From NCBI GenBank assembly GCA_943788825.1, contig CALSRT010000007.1:124001-188000 (forward strand): a stretch of DNA of 64,000 nucleotides, given 5' to 3'. Made by a program: the position numbers and the translations under genes. The stretch's first letter is position 1; the number at the start of each line of letters is the position of its first letter. The notes below the pieces were generated by a model. That model had not been told where the DNA came from. It worked only from the letters and a program-made list of their open reading frames with translations, and ran no database searches. The stretch is from UBA4582 sp002389265. GTDB lineage: Bacteria > Pseudomonadota > Gammaproteobacteria > Pseudomonadales > Azotimanducaceae. This document shows positions 8,940 through 19,500 of this stretch, piece after piece.

Positions 8940-9584
8940 ATGAATAAAGCCAAACGCTATCAGATTCTTGCCAAACTCAGGGCCGCTAATCCAACGCCGA
9001 CCACTGAGTTGCGTTATCAGTCGACCTTTGAACTCCTGATTGCCGTGATACTCTCAGCCCAATCTACCGATGTCGGCGTGAATAAGGCCACAGAAAAACT
9101 CTATGCCGTGGCGAATACGCCAGAAGCGATCCTCGCCCTCGGCGAGGCCGGCCTGAAGCAATATATCAAGACGATCGGGCTGTTCAATGGCAAAGCCAGT
9201 AACATTATCAAGACCTGCCGCATGCTGATTGAACAGCATGGATCAGTGGTGCCGGATAATCGCCAAGATCTGGAGGCATTACCGGGCGTCGGTCGTAAAA
9301 CTGCCAATGTCGTTCTGAATACCGCGTTCGGCGAGCCGACCATGGCCGTCGACACCCACATTTTTCGCCTCGGCAACCGCATCAACTTTGCGCCGGGCAA
9401 AACCGTGCTCGAAGTTGAAAAGAAACTGTTAAAGGTGATTCCGGACGAGTTTATTCGCGACGCCCATCACTGGCTGATACTACACGGCAGGTATGTCTGT
9501 ATTGCGCGGAAACCACGCTGCGGTGCCTGCGTGATCTATGACGAATGTGAGTATAAGCAAAAGCAAATTGACCTCGAAGACTGA
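8940..9584 (+). CDS. nth: Endonuclease III
   Basis: Bifunctional DNA glycosylase/AP lyase that removes oxidised pyrimidines. 214 residues, standard length. The helix-hairpin-helix LPGVGRKTANVV carries the catalytic Lys, and the catalytic Asp follows in AVDTHIFRL. The C-terminal Cys-x6-Cys-x2-Cys-x5-Cys cluster loop (CIARKPRCGACVIYDEC) binds 4Fe-4S. It has no clear ribosome site of its own and lies close behind rsxE, so coupling to the upstream operon is likely. Confidence 0.97.
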   Translation: MNKAKRYQILAKLRAANPTPTTELRYQSTFELLIAVILSAQSTDVGVNKATEKLYAVANTPEAILALGEAGLKQYIKTIGLFNGKASNIIKTCRMLIEQHGSVVPDNRQDLEALPGVGRKTANVVLNTAFGEPTMAVDTHIFRLGNRINFAPGKTVLEVEKKLLKVIPDEFIRDAHHWLILHGRYVCIARKPRCGACVIYDECEYKQKQIDLED

Positions 9585-9658
9585 CGCTTCGAGATCTCTT
9601 TGTGCCCGTACCCAGCCACCGATATCCGGCTGGCAGTTGCCCTTCGAATCGGGGTCTC

Positions 9659-10891
9659 TTAGCGCAGTTTTCTACCCATTTTACTGGCGACTCGCAGGCG
9701 CAAGGCGTTCAACCGAATAAAGCCAGAGGCATCCTGCTGATCGTAAGCACCCGCATCGTCTTCAAAAGTCACAATCTTACCGTCATATAGAGAATCTTCT
9801 GCTGAGGCTCGACCGACAACGGTGATATTACCCTTATAGAGTTTGAGACGAACAGTACCGTTCACATGGGTCTGCGACTCATCGATCAATGCCTGCAGCG
9901 CCAAGCGCTCTGGCGACCACCAATAGCCATTGTAGATTAGGCTGGCATAACGGGGCATCAGCTCATCCTTCAGGTGTCCCAACTCTCGGTCCAGCGTAAT
10001 CGACTCCATGGCCCGATGACCCTTCAGTAAAATAGTGCCACCCGGCGTTTCATAACAACCGCGGGCTTTCATGCCCACGTAACGGTTCTCGACAATATCC
10101 ACTCGACCAATACCATTGGCACCACCCACCTTGTTCAAGTACGTCAACACTGTGGCTGGTGACATCTGCTCACCATCGATCGCGACTACGTCTCCGCGCT
10201 GATAGGTCAACTCAATGTAGGTCGCCTGATCTGGCGCCTGCTCTGGTGACACAGACCACAACCACATGGATTCCTCGGGCTCGGCATTCGGGTCTTCAAG
10301 AATTCCGCCTTCGTAGGAAATATGCAGCAGATTGGCATCCATCGAATACGGCGACTTGCTCCCTTCATGCTTGCGGTCAACGGGGATCTGATGCTTTTCA
10401 CAGAATGCCAATAATGACTCGCGGGAATTCAGATCCCACTCTCGCCATGGGGCCACTACCTTGATATCTGGCGCCAGCGCGTAAGCGCCGAGCTCGAATC
10501 GAACCTGATCATTACCTTTGCCCGTGGCGCCATGGGAGATGGCGTTCGCATTGGTTTCATTGGCAATTTCCACCAACCGTTTGGCGATCAGGGGCCGCGC
10601 TATCGACGTGCCCAGCAGGTACTCACCCTCATAGAGGGTATTACAGCGAAACATGGGATAGACGAAGTCCTGCACAAACTCTTCTCTCAGGTCGTCCACA
10701 AAAGCCGAAACCGCACCTGAATTGAGCGCCTTCTGTCGAACCGGGGAATAGTCATCGCCATCGCCCAGGTCGGCTGTGAAGGTCACGACCTCGCAGTCGT
10801 AGGTTTCTTGTAACCATTTCAGAATCGCCGTCGTGTCTAGCCCACCAGAATAGGACAAGACAATTTTGTTCAAACCCGCTGTTTTTGCCAT
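9659..10891 (-). CDS. argG: Argininosuccinate synthase
   Basis: Joins citrulline and aspartate using ATP in arginine synthesis. 410 residues, normal for the type found in most bacteria. The N-terminal pyrophosphatase P-loop SYSGGLDTT is at about residues 13-21; ISHGATGKGNDQVRFE and GRVDIVENRYVGMKSRG-like (here VGMKARG) segments are also present. Convergent with nth (74 bases apart). It is divergent from pyrC, with 149 bases between the two starts. argD lies 4.5 kb away, so the arginine genes are scattered rather than in one operon. Confidence 0.97.
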   Translation of the reverse strand: MAKTAGLNKIVLSYSGGLDTTAILKWLQETYDCEVVTFTADLGDGDDYSPVRQKALNSGAVSAFVDDLREEFVQDFVYPMFRCNTLYEGEYLLGTSIARPLIAKRLVEIANETNANAISHGATGKGNDQVRFELGAYALAPDIKVVAPWREWDLNSRESLLAFCEKHQIPVDRKHEGSKSPYSMDANLLHISYEGGILEDPNAEPEESMWLWSVSPEQAPDQATYIELTYQRGDVVAIDGEQMSPATVLTYLNKVGGANGIGRVDIVENRYVGMKARGCYETPGGTILLKGHRAMESITLDRELGHLKDELMPRYASLIYNGYWWSPERLALQALIDESQTHVNGTVRLKLYKGNITVVGRASAEDSLYDGKIVTFEDDAGAYDQQDASGFIRLNALRLRVASKMGRKLR

Positions 10892-11040
10892 TTGTACTTC
10901 GCCGCCGTTAAAAAGCGCCTATCTTAACAAAACTTTATCGAAAAGGTTGATGGGTCACGCCTCAATTTTATGCTTCGGGTCGTGTTTAGGCGCCTCTCCA
11001 AGTACAATGCCATCTCATTCAAAGCAAACCCAAGCAGCCC

Positions 11041-12075
11041 ATGCAATCCATCACGCTCACCCGACCCGACGACTGGCATGTTCATTTGCGAGACGGCGAT
11101 TATTTACCGGCGACGGTCAAAGATATCTCGCGCTACTTCGGCAGGGCACTCATCATGCCGAACCTGATCCCACCGGTAGACACTGTTGACGCGGCTATTG
11201 AGTACCGCAATCGGATACTGGCCTTGGTCCCCCAGGGATCTGCATTCGAGCCGCTGATGACGCTGTATATCACCCGTAACACTACGCCCGCAGTCATTAA
11301 GGCGGCGCGAGAGTCTGGCATTGTCCAGGCATTCAAACTCTATCCTGCCGGCGCCACGACTAATTCTGAAGCCGGTATCGACTCCATTACCAGCCTCTAC
11401 CCCTTGTTCGAGGCGATGCAGACCTATGACATGCCACTGGCTTTGCATGGCGAGGTCACAGATCCGCACATCGATATTTTTGATCGTGAAGCCGCCTTTA
11501 TTGATCAATATCTGGCCAAGATCAATATTGAGTTTCCGCAACTGCGCATCATCCTCGAACATATCACCACCCGCGACGCTGTGCAGTTCGTCGAGTCTAC
11601 CGGCCCGAACGTCGCCGCTACCATTACGGTCCATCATCTGTTATTCAATCGTAATGATATGCTCGTCGGTGGTATGAAGCCTTTGTACTACTGTCTACCC
11701 GTATTAAAACGTAACACCCACCAGGCGGCACTGATCAGCGCGGCTACGTCGGGCAATCCCAAGTTTTTTCTCGGCACAGATTCTGCGCCGCACCCGCGCA
11801 GCGCTAAAGAAAATGCCTGTGGCTGCGCAGCGGGTAGTTATACCGCACACGCGGCAATTGAACTCTACGCTGAGGTCTTCGCGCAGGCGCAGGCATTAGA
11901 TCGCCTCGAGGGCTTTGCGAGCTTTTTTGGCCCGGATTTCTATGGACTACCTCGCAATACCGATACTATCACCCTGCTTGAGTCCAGCTGGGAAGTCCCA
12001 GAATGGCTGGCCTTTGGTCCCGATCAGCTGATCCCCATTCGCACCGGCACCTCGGTGCAGTGGCAAGTCACCTAG
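11041..12075 (+). CDS. pyrC: Dihydroorotase, PyrC type
   Basis: Zinc hydrolase that cyclises carbamoyl-aspartate to dihydroorotate in pyrimidine synthesis. 344 residues, the E. coli-like short class. Metal ligands are visible in HVHLRDGD at the N-terminus, the carbamylated Lys in AFKLYPAGATTNS, later His residues in LHGEV and LEHITTRDA, and the Asp in FLGTDSAPH. The last 70 bases overlap the open frame of rnt, but the likely rnt start is downstream. Confidence 0.97.
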   Translation: MQSITLTRPDDWHVHLRDGDYLPATVKDISRYFGRALIMPNLIPPVDTVDAAIEYRNRILALVPQGSAFEPLMTLYITRNTTPAVIKAARESGIVQAFKLYPAGATTNSEAGIDSITSLYPLFEAMQTYDMPLALHGEVTDPHIDIFDREAAFIDQYLAKINIEFPQLRIILEHITTRDAVQFVESTGPNVAATITVHHLLFNRNDMLVGGMKPLYYCLPVLKRNTHQAALISAATSGNPKFFLGTDSAPHPRSAKENACGCAAGSYTAHAAIELYAEVFAQAQALDRLEGFASFFGPDFYGLPRNTDTITLLESSWEVPEWLAFGPDQLIPIRTGTSVQWQVT

Positions 12076-12119
12076 CCCTCGAACTCGAGCGCCTGAATCC
12101 TTCAAATCAAGGAAATCAA

Positions 12120-12770
12120 TTGATAGAGTCAAAAAAGCCTATTGCCTATCGCTTTCGCGGTTACTTGCCCGTCGTCATCGATTTTGAAACTGGCGGCTTT
12201 AACGCCGAAACTGATGCTTTACTGGAGGCCGCGGCCGTTATCATTGAGATGGATGACGATGGCATACTGGTACCCGGTGAGCGCCACTTCTTCAATGTTG
12301 ACGCATTTGAAGGCGCTAACATCGACCAGGCATCCCTAGACTTCACTGGTATCGATCCAAACAATCCCTTGCGCGGCGCTATCCCTGAGCAGCAAGCCCT
12401 AACCACTATATTCCGTTCCGTGCGTCACGCGCTGCGCGACACTGGCTGCCAACGAGCAATCATCGTCGCCCATAATGCAGCTTTCGACCTCGGCTTTTTG
12501 AACGCTGCAGTGGCCCGCTGTGAGATCAAGCGCAACCCGTTCCACCCTTTTTCATCCTTCGACACGGCGACGCTCAGCGGCTTGGCTTTCGGTCAAACTG
12601 TACTGGCTCGTGCCTGCCAGGTAGCAGGTCTGGGTTTCGACGCCAACGAGGCGCATTCCGCTGACTATGACTGCGACAAGACAGCAGATCTGTTTTGCAA
12701 GATCGTCAACCGCTGGAAAGCGCTGGGCGGGCTACCGGAACACCAACAACCACAGTACCAACAGGAATAA
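12120..12770 (+). CDS. rnt: Ribonuclease T
   Basis: 3'-to-5' exoribonuclease that trims tRNA and other stable RNAs. The open frame extends upstream into pyrC, but I place the start at TTG 12120, which has AAGGAA 5 bases before it and gives 216 residues, the usual length. The DEDDh exonuclease motifs are seen: VIDFETGGFN (Exo I), AHNAAFDLGFL (Exo II) and AHSADYDCDKTADLF (Exo III with His). Directly downstream of pyrC with 44 bases between, so a shared transcript is likely. Confidence 0.93.
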   Translation: MIESKKPIAYRFRGYLPVVIDFETGGFNAETDALLEAAAVIIEMDDDGILVPGERHFFNVDAFEGANIDQASLDFTGIDPNNPLRGAIPEQQALTTIFRSVRHALRDTGCQRAIIVAHNAAFDLGFLNAAVARCEIKRNPFHPFSSFDTATLSGLAFGQTVLARACQVAGLGFDANEAHSADYDCDKTADLFCKIVNRWKALGGLPEHQQPQYQQE

Positions 12771-12785
12771 CACCGACCCTAACGA

Positions 12786-13104
12786 CTAGTCCACCACATC
12801 GACGATCTTGAAGCTGTCACCCAGACCGACATAACAACCATCCCGATTTTTTACCGGTCTCCTTATCCTGCCGTTGAAGATCAATTTTGAGCGCCCGGTT
12901 GTCAGGTAGCCAATAGTTCATAGCCATGTCCCACTGCCTGCGCACATCGCTGGTGGCCTGCCGCCCAATCAACCGCCAACCCCATCCATTGATGGGGTCT
13001 GAGCAAAGGCGCGCCGCCCAAACACCATGATCCGACATCAGCAAACCTGAGATTCTAGGCATCAATGCATTTGCCCTAGCCCTTAAGGGCGCTGGACTCG
13101 CCAA
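12786..13104 (-). pseudogene. Possible small frameshifted ORF, unknown function
   Basis: On the minus strand a 95-codon open frame with a TTG start ends soon after a run of six A (the + strand shows T at 12845-12852). If the frame is shifted by one base at this run, reading continues as NRDGCYVGLGDSFKIVDVVD and then stops at 12786. The continuation is protein-like (compact, acidic end), which suggests either a decayed gene or a sequencing/assembly indel in a homopolymer. Trp-rich segments such as GWGWRLIG are present. I recognise no family. It may also be chance. Confidence 0.25.
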
Positions 13105-13214
13105 ACTCGTACTACCACATACAAAATATTATCATTTCTATTCACGTCGCTATCACTTCATCAGACCGTCCTTCGCCCTCGGGCCATGGCAACAAAAAGT
13201 TGGCCTACTGGAAA

Positions 13215-13247
13215 CAAAAAAACCGCCCAGATGGGCGGTTTTTTTGG
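13215..13247. terminator. Bidirectional intrinsic terminator
   Basis: Stem AACCGCCC (13221-13228), loop AGAT, stem GGGCGGTT (13233-13240), flanked by an A run on the left and T run on the right. The symmetry lets it end transcripts from both sides; grxD on the minus strand is the nearest clear client. Confidence 0.92.
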
Positions 13248-13315
13248 AACGCTCGGTAGAGACGTTGCGTCTAAGTCATTTTATCTCGTCAGGGCTTTCG
13301 CCCAGAGATGCAACC

Positions 13316-13639
13316 CTAGCCCTCGGTGACCGCGACAGCTTTAATCATGGGCTGCAGTTCACCGGACTGATACATCTCAGCGATGATATCGCTACCACCC
13401 ACTAACTCACCACCGATAAACAATTGGGGGAATGTCGGCCATTCAGATACCTGTGGAAGGGTCGCGCGAATATCTGGGTTCGCCAGAATATCAATGAAGG
13501 CGAAGCGCTCACCACAGGCCATCAAAATCTGAGTTGCCTGGGAAGAGAAGCCACACTGCGGCGCGTCAGGAGACCCTTTCATATATATAAGCACTGGATT
13601 AGCAGCAATCTGTTCCTTGATGGTTTCTTTGATGTCCAT
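13316..13639 (-). CDS. grxD: Monothiol glutaredoxin, Grx4 type
   Basis: Carries a 2Fe-2S cluster and takes part in iron-sulfur transfer and iron sensing. The start at 13639 (MDIKETIKEQ) is preferred to the upstream in-frame one and gives 107 residues, the family length. The active site is CGFS at residues 29-32, in the context PDAPQCGFSSQA. Other family marks are FIDILANPDIR and WPTFPQLFIGGELVGGSDI. Terminated by the hairpin at 13215-13247. Confidence 0.96.
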   Translation of the reverse strand: MDIKETIKEQIAANPVLIYMKGSPDAPQCGFSSQATQILMACGERFAFIDILANPDIRATLPQVSEWPTFPQLFIGGELVGGSDIIAEMYQSGELQPMIKAVAVTEG

Positions 13640-13708
13640 AATAACTCGACTCTGGTTGGTGATAATCAAGGCGCTATTCTAGCGCGTTTTACTGCCTTTG
13701 CTCAGCCA

Positions 13709-15286
13709 TCAACAGACTTTTTTTTGAATTTCGACAGGCTCGCCGTATCCGCCGCCGCCTGGGGTCTCCATCCGCAGCACTTGGCCGGCCTTCACCGAGA
13801 TGTGAACTTTTGCCGGCAATTCAACCCCATCCAGCCAATTTCGGCCGGTTGCACCGGGACCGCCGCCCGCCAACCCCCACGGTTTATGGCTACGACGCTC
13901 GGTGAGCAGCGTCAATTCCGCAGGACCGAGAAATTCAAATTCACGCACCAGACCCTCACCCCCGGATTGCGCGCCGGCTCCGCCCGAACCACGACGTATG
14001 GAATACTCGAGAACTCGCAGAGGGTAGTGTTGTTCCAGACTTTCGATAGGCGTATTCAAGGTATTGGTCATGTGCGACTGCACGGCACTCAACCCATCAT
14101 GCCCTTGAGACGCGCCCATGCCGCCAGCAAGCGTTTCATAGTAATCCCAGATCGGCTGGGCTTGGTGATTGCCCATGGCGACGTTATTCATCGTGCCTTG
14201 GCTCGCTGCTGGAATCAGCGAAGGGATGGCCTGCGCCAAGGCGCCTAATACCGTATCGACAATACGCATAGAAGTCTCCACATTACCTGCCGCCGTCGCA
14301 GCCGGCCGCTGCGCATTCACCAAGGATCCCACCGGCGCTTTAATTGAGATAGACCGAAATGTTCCAGCACAAGCTGGCGTCTGCGCCGGCAACAGGCAAC
14401 GAAAGACGTAGTAGACCGCGGCTGCAGCTACAGATAAAGGACAGTTAATATTACCTTCCACCTGCGCAGAGGTGCCGCTGAAATCAGCAACCACACCCGT
14501 CGGACTGACATCCAGACACAGATCAATCAACACGTCTTCGGCACCGAAGCCATCGCCATCCATGACGTCCTGGTAACGATATTGCCCGGTGGGGATCTCT
14601 CGAAGAAAGGCCTCAGCCAAGCGCTGACCATAATCATTGATCGCGATGATGCCCGCGAAAAACACGTTCAGTCCCTGGTGTACCACGAGCTGTTCAAGCC
14701 GCGCCAGACCAATTCGGTTCGCACTGATCTGAGCCGCAAAATCGCCACTCGTGTCAGTTCCTTGCAGCTGTTTGAAGATCTGCTCAGCTGCCGGCAGCAA
14801 GACGCCATCGCGCACCATGAGGGTCGGCGGGATAATGACCCCCTCCTCTGTAATAGAACGAGAAATCGGCATCGACCCCGGTGTGCTCGCGCCGATATTG
14901 GCATGATGGGCCCGATTGACGACAAAGCTCACCAGCTGCGTCCCCACGAACAACGGGGCGACGACAGTCACGTCTGGCAGGTGCGTTCCCCCTAGAAATG
15001 GATCGTTAAGCACCAACATGTCGCCGGCCTGCCAATCCACACCATCGACGATGCTGGCCATGGCATACGCCATGCTACCGAGATGCACGGGGATGTGCGC
15101 TGCCTGAGCATAAAGGTCCCCCCGGGCGTCAAATAAAGCGCAGGAGTAGTCCAGCCGATCTTTGATGTTAGGTGAGAATGCCGCGTGCTGCAGAACCGCG
15201 CCCATCTCAGCGCAGATTGACTCGACTCGACTCATCAGGATGGCCAATTCAACGGCTGATAATGACATTCCAGCGGTAACCTGCAT
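13709..15286 (-). CDS. Hydantoinase B/oxoprolinase family protein
   Basis: 525 residues with the layout of the HyuB/AcxB/HydB family: AEMGAVLQHAAFSPNIKDR near the N-terminus, VLNDPFLGGTHLPDV at about residue 90, and the Gly-rich C-terminal GGGYGEP. These proteins normally work as one half of an ATP-dependent pair with a HyuA-type subunit to open hydantoins, 5-oxoproline or carboxylate acetone. No HyuA gene is adjacent: grxD lies downstream and argD is divergent upstream. The substrate is therefore unknown; it may pair with a subunit encoded elsewhere. Confidence 0.85.
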   Translation of the reverse strand: MQVTAGMSLSAVELAILMSRVESICAEMGAVLQHAAFSPNIKDRLDYSCALFDARGDLYAQAAHIPVHLGSMAYAMASIVDGVDWQAGDMLVLNDPFLGGTHLPDVTVVAPLFVGTQLVSFVVNRAHHANIGASTPGSMPISRSITEEGVIIPPTLMVRDGVLLPAAEQIFKQLQGTDTSGDFAAQISANRIGLARLEQLVVHQGLNVFFAGIIAINDYGQRLAEAFLREIPTGQYRYQDVMDGDGFGAEDVLIDLCLDVSPTGVVADFSGTSAQVEGNINCPLSVAAAAVYYVFRCLLPAQTPACAGTFRSISIKAPVGSLVNAQRPAATAAGNVETSMRIVDTVLGALAQAIPSLIPAASQGTMNNVAMGNHQAQPIWDYYETLAGGMGASQGHDGLSAVQSHMTNTLNTPIESLEQHYPLRVLEYSIRRGSGGAGAQSGGEGLVREFEFLGPAELTLLTERRSHKPWGLAGGGPGATGRNWLDGVELPAKVHISVKAGQVLRMETPGGGGYGEPVEIQKKVC

Positions 15287-15416
15287 TTGGGGTGAACCCT
15301 GAGTGTAACAACTTCTTTGCCCACTTGCCGCCCACCATCGAAATCGTCATAGAATGACTGCATACACTGAGTTAACATTAGCGCTTTCGCCTTACCAAAA
15401 TAGTGAAGCAGGTACT

Positions 15417-16598
15417 ATGAGCTCGAAACCAATGACCGACGCGATTATGAATACCTACGGCCGAATGGACGTTGTCTTTGATCGGGGCGAAGGTGCCTGG
15501 CTGATCGATGAACAGGGCACGCGTTATCTGGACGCCTTAGCCGGTATCGCTGTTTGTGGTCTGGGTCACGCCAACCCTGCCATCGCTGCGACGATTGCAG
15601 CGCAGGCATCTCGGCTTATTCACACTTCAAACCTGTACCGCATCTCCAGCCAGGAAGCCCTCGCTGACAAATTAGTCGAAATATCTGGCATGGACAACGT
15701 CTTCGTTGCGAACTCTGGCGCCGAAGCTAATGAATGTGCAATTAAAATCAGCCGACTGTACGGGCGCCAAAAAGGCATCAGTGATCCGACGATCATTGTC
15801 ACTGACGCGTCATTTCATGGTCGCACTCTGGCAACACTAACAGCGTCGGGAAGCCGAAAAGTACACGCCGGTTTTGAACCCCTGGTTAATGGTTTTGTCA
15901 GGGCGCCATTCGACAACATTGAGGCGATCAAAAAAATCGCCAGTAACAGTAAAAATATCGTCGCAATTATGGTTGAGCCAATTCAGGGCGAAGGCGGCAT
16001 TCGAGTGCCTGATCAGAATTATTTAAAAGAACTTCGTAGCATCTGTGATGCCAACGATTGGTTTCTGGTACTTGACGAGGTCCAAACCGGCAACGCTCGA
16101 ACCGGAAAATATTTTGCCTATCAGCATACTGACATTTTGCCAGACGTCGTCACGACGGCAAAAGGCCTTGGCAACGGTATTCCAATCGGTGTTTGCTTGG
16201 CGCGAGGCAAAGCCTCGTCGGTATTTAAGCCTGGCAATCACGGTTCAACTTTCGGCGGCAACCCCTTTGCCTGCAGCGTGGCCTTGAGTGTTATCGAACA
16301 AATCGAAACTCTGAATATCGCCGAGCGCGCGGCAGAACTGGGTGAGCGGATGCTCAACCAGTTCAGCGAGCGCTTGTCTGGATTAAATTGCGTGAAAGAT
16401 ATCCGCGGCAAGGGACTAATGATCGGCATCGAACTCGACGCACCCTGTGGTGAAATGACAGCTAAGGCGTTGGAGAAGGGGCTTTTAATCAATGTCACGA
16501 GTGATCAGGTAATTCGCTTGTTGCCACCCCTCACCATTACCGACGATGAAGCTAATCAGATTGTCGATATCATTTGCTCGTTGATCGAGAGTACGTAG
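15417..16598 (+). CDS. argD: Acetylornithine aminotransferase
   Basis: PLP-dependent transaminase of arginine synthesis (N-acetylglutamate semialdehyde to N-acetylornithine), often also used for diaminopimelate. The ATG at 15417 follows GCAGGT and yields 393 residues, the normal size; the open frame extends 63 bases further upstream. Signatures: NSGAEANECAIK, the SFHGRTLATL segment, VLDEVQTGNARTGK, and TTAKGLGNGIPIG with the PLP Lys. The last 29 bases overlap, tail to tail, the gene for the PilZ-DUF1631-GGDEF-EAL protein. Confidence 0.93.
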   Translation: MSSKPMTDAIMNTYGRMDVVFDRGEGAWLIDEQGTRYLDALAGIAVCGLGHANPAIAATIAAQASRLIHTSNLYRISSQEALADKLVEISGMDNVFVANSGAEANECAIKISRLYGRQKGISDPTIIVTDASFHGRTLATLTASGSRKVHAGFEPLVNGFVRAPFDNIEAIKKIASNSKNIVAIMVEPIQGEGGIRVPDQNYLKELRSICDANDWFLVLDEVQTGNARTGKYFAYQHTDILPDVVTTAKGLGNGIPIGVCLARGKASSVFKPGNHGSTFGGNPFACSVALSVIEQIETLNIAERAAELGERMLNQFSERLSGLNCVKDIRGKGLMIGIELDAPCGEMTAKALEKGLLINVTSDQVIRLLPPLTITDDEANQIVDIICSLIEST

Positions 16599-19500
16599 AA
16601 TCCAAATCAGTGGGCAACAGCGCCGTTAGTGGAATCTTGCGGCCGACACCAAACCCCTGAGCGTAATCGACACCTATTTCCCGCAATATCGTCAAGATTT
16701 CATCATTTTCGACGTACTCGGCAATAGTTAGCTTGCCCATGAAATGACCAATCTCATTGATAGACTTCACCACAGCATAGTCCCCTGGACTGGTCTGAAG
16801 ATCTTTCACAAAAACACCATCAATTTTTAGAAAATCAACGGGCAAACTGCGTAAATAAGAATAGGAAGACAGCCCTGTACCGAAGTCATCCAACGAAAAT
16901 TTAATGCCGATCAAACGCAACGCCTCAATAAATCTGACCGCATTGTCCAGACTGCCTACTGCCGATGTTTCGGTAATCTCAAAACAGATTTTTGAGGCTG
17001 GCACGCCAGATCTCTTGATCTGCGCCAACACGAACTCGACAAAGTCTTCCTCTGCCAGCGAGTTGCCGGATATATTGATTGAAAAAGCGCCAAGATCCTC
17101 GAAGTGAAACAAATTCTTCGCAATAAAATCAAACGCATTGCGGATAACCCAGCGATCGATAGCCCCCATTCGATTATAGGTTTCAGCCGCAATAATAAAA
17201 TCTTGCGGCGGCATAGGCTGATCGTTGTCATCCAGCACCGTTAATAGAATCTCATAGTGAGCATGCTCGCCCACGTCTGGATTTATGGGCTGGATCAGTT
17301 GGCAATTCAAGATGAATCGATCGTCTTCCAACGCCTTGTCGATTTGTGAGACAAAGTCCATAACATCCCGACGATGCGCCATTTCAGAGTCACCGGCTTT
17401 ATAGACCAAAATACGGTCACGACCAGCATCTTTAGCCGCAAAGCAGGCAGCGTCGGCGCACTGCAGGATACTCTGAACACTCTCGACATCCTGATCGACA
17501 AACATCACGCCGCAGCTAGCCGACAATCTAAAAACTGACTTCTCCCAGACAAACTGATAGTCCTTGATCGCTTTACAAAGCTGTTTGACCAGTTCAAGAC
17601 CTTTGCCCTGCTCACCGTTCGCAATCAACAAGCCGAACTCGTCGCCGCCTAATCGGGATAAGGTGCAAACCCGACCTGACAGGGCCTTAGACAAGACTCC
17701 ACCAACTTCTGCCAGTAACTTGTCACCGATGTCATGCCCTACCGCGTTATTGATCACCTTGAACTGATCGAGATCGAAATAAGCCACTAGTTGCTCAATG
17801 CCATCGCGCTTGACAATATCCAACGCCTGCTTCAAAGCCCGTTCGAATTCCTTTCGATTGGCCAGCCCCGTCACTCCATCATGGGCGGCCTGATGCGTCA
17901 GTTGATTGTGCATATTCTGAAGCATTTGGTGGGAAGCTCGATCGCTTAGCGGAATATCAGCTTCCTGAAGGACTACGGCAACACCATCGAGAAATTTTTT
18001 CGCCAGCTCCTCAACCAACAGGTCATCGGTCTTGAACCCTCGTCGATTGACGAGCACGAGGCTGCTGGCATCAGCATTTACCCAGGCCACAATTCCGACC
18101 CGGTCGTCCTCTGCACGATCATTAAATGCGAGCCACTCACCGATGTGCAGATGACTGGCACGCTCGAGACATTGACGCCAATCACGCCGGCTTCCGCCTT
18201 CCGTAAGCAGCTGTTTACGCTGCTCGTCACGCATCAAGACACCACTAAAGCCAAGGGTCCTGGCGATCGATTCCACTGGAGCGTCAATCAAGGACATCTG
18301 CTCGACACCGTGACCATCAACAATCAGTTCCCGTAGGTTTTTAATCAGAGGACCACGCTTTCCCGGATCGAAGGAAATAGAGTCTAGACCTTGCTCAATC
18401 TGCTCAAGCAAGACTTCAGGCGCCAGGTAATTCTTATCACCTTGAATATTGGGTTTGCCGCCAAGATGCTGGACCAATTGCTCCAGGGTTTGAACTTGGC
18501 TGCGCCAGGCACTGCTCTTCTGACCTTGACGTAAATAGGTATTGACCATCAAGTTCCGCCAGCCCGGCATGAGCAAGTTGATCAGCACTTCGGGAATAGG
18601 TGCACCCGTCAGGTGTTGATCTAATTCGCTGACCACCGCTCGCTGAGCGTTGAAAAGCATCTGTCGACCCTCACTGGTCTTCACCGCGCGCTGAACATTA
18701 CCCGCGAAAGATTTAGACTTTCTTGTCATCAGCGGCTGCAAGCGATTCAAGGCCACATCGAATACTTTAGGATCATGGTCAAAATTTTCCGCGATCTGCG
18801 CAACAATTTGATCCACTTCCTGGCGCATGCTGCCCGATTCAGCACCACCCAAACGGGCCAACTGGTTGATGACCTCAAGCGCTTGATGAGGATGTGCTTC
18901 ATCCAAGAGGTCAGCCTGGCCGGTCGCGAGTTTACCCAAGGTTAATTCGAGTTGCCGAATCCAGCCTTTGGCACTATCGGACACCAACGAGTCCTGCTCC
19001 ATGGTGCCAACAAGATTTTCCACCACATCCAGACTCTGCGAGGCTTGCGGTGCCAAACGGCGTTCTCTGCCCGCAGCGGCGACAGATGCCAGCAATTGTT
19101 GCCGTATATTCATTCTCAAACCAGGTTGACCTGTAGGTTTCAGCGAACGTAACAGCTGATGTATTTCCTCCTTGCCCACTTCGTCCTCGTCGCTAGCAGC
19201 ATTTTCAACGGCCACATCCTGAGCTGGTGGCGGGGTATTGACCAAACTGCGCATCGCCTGATAAATATCACCCAAGGCCCGACTGTCTTTTGAACCCTGT
19301 TCTTGCCGGCGATCAACGGCGCCTCGCCGATCTTGCGCAGGCCCCCCAACATTGGGATCGACGGTTATCTGCTCGCGCTGGCTTCGAATTTCACTGCGCA
19401 GCGCCTCAAGATCAGCACGCACCTCATGAGCCACAGACGAATCCAAGCTGCCTGTTTGCACAGTTGACAGCGAACGCGCCACAGACGCCCCTTGCTGCCC

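Larger units (their letters stand above)
12771..13315. other. 545-bp stretch without a firm gene
   Basis: Lies between rnt and grxD, which converge. It holds one terminator (13215-13247) and one weak minus-strand coding signal (12786-13104), both listed separately. Nothing else recognisable was seen. Confidence 0.7.

Noticed and set aside
13424..14248. 274-codon plus-strand frame opposite grxD and hyuB
   Set aside because: Crosses two genes on the other strand and their spacer; no family resemblance.
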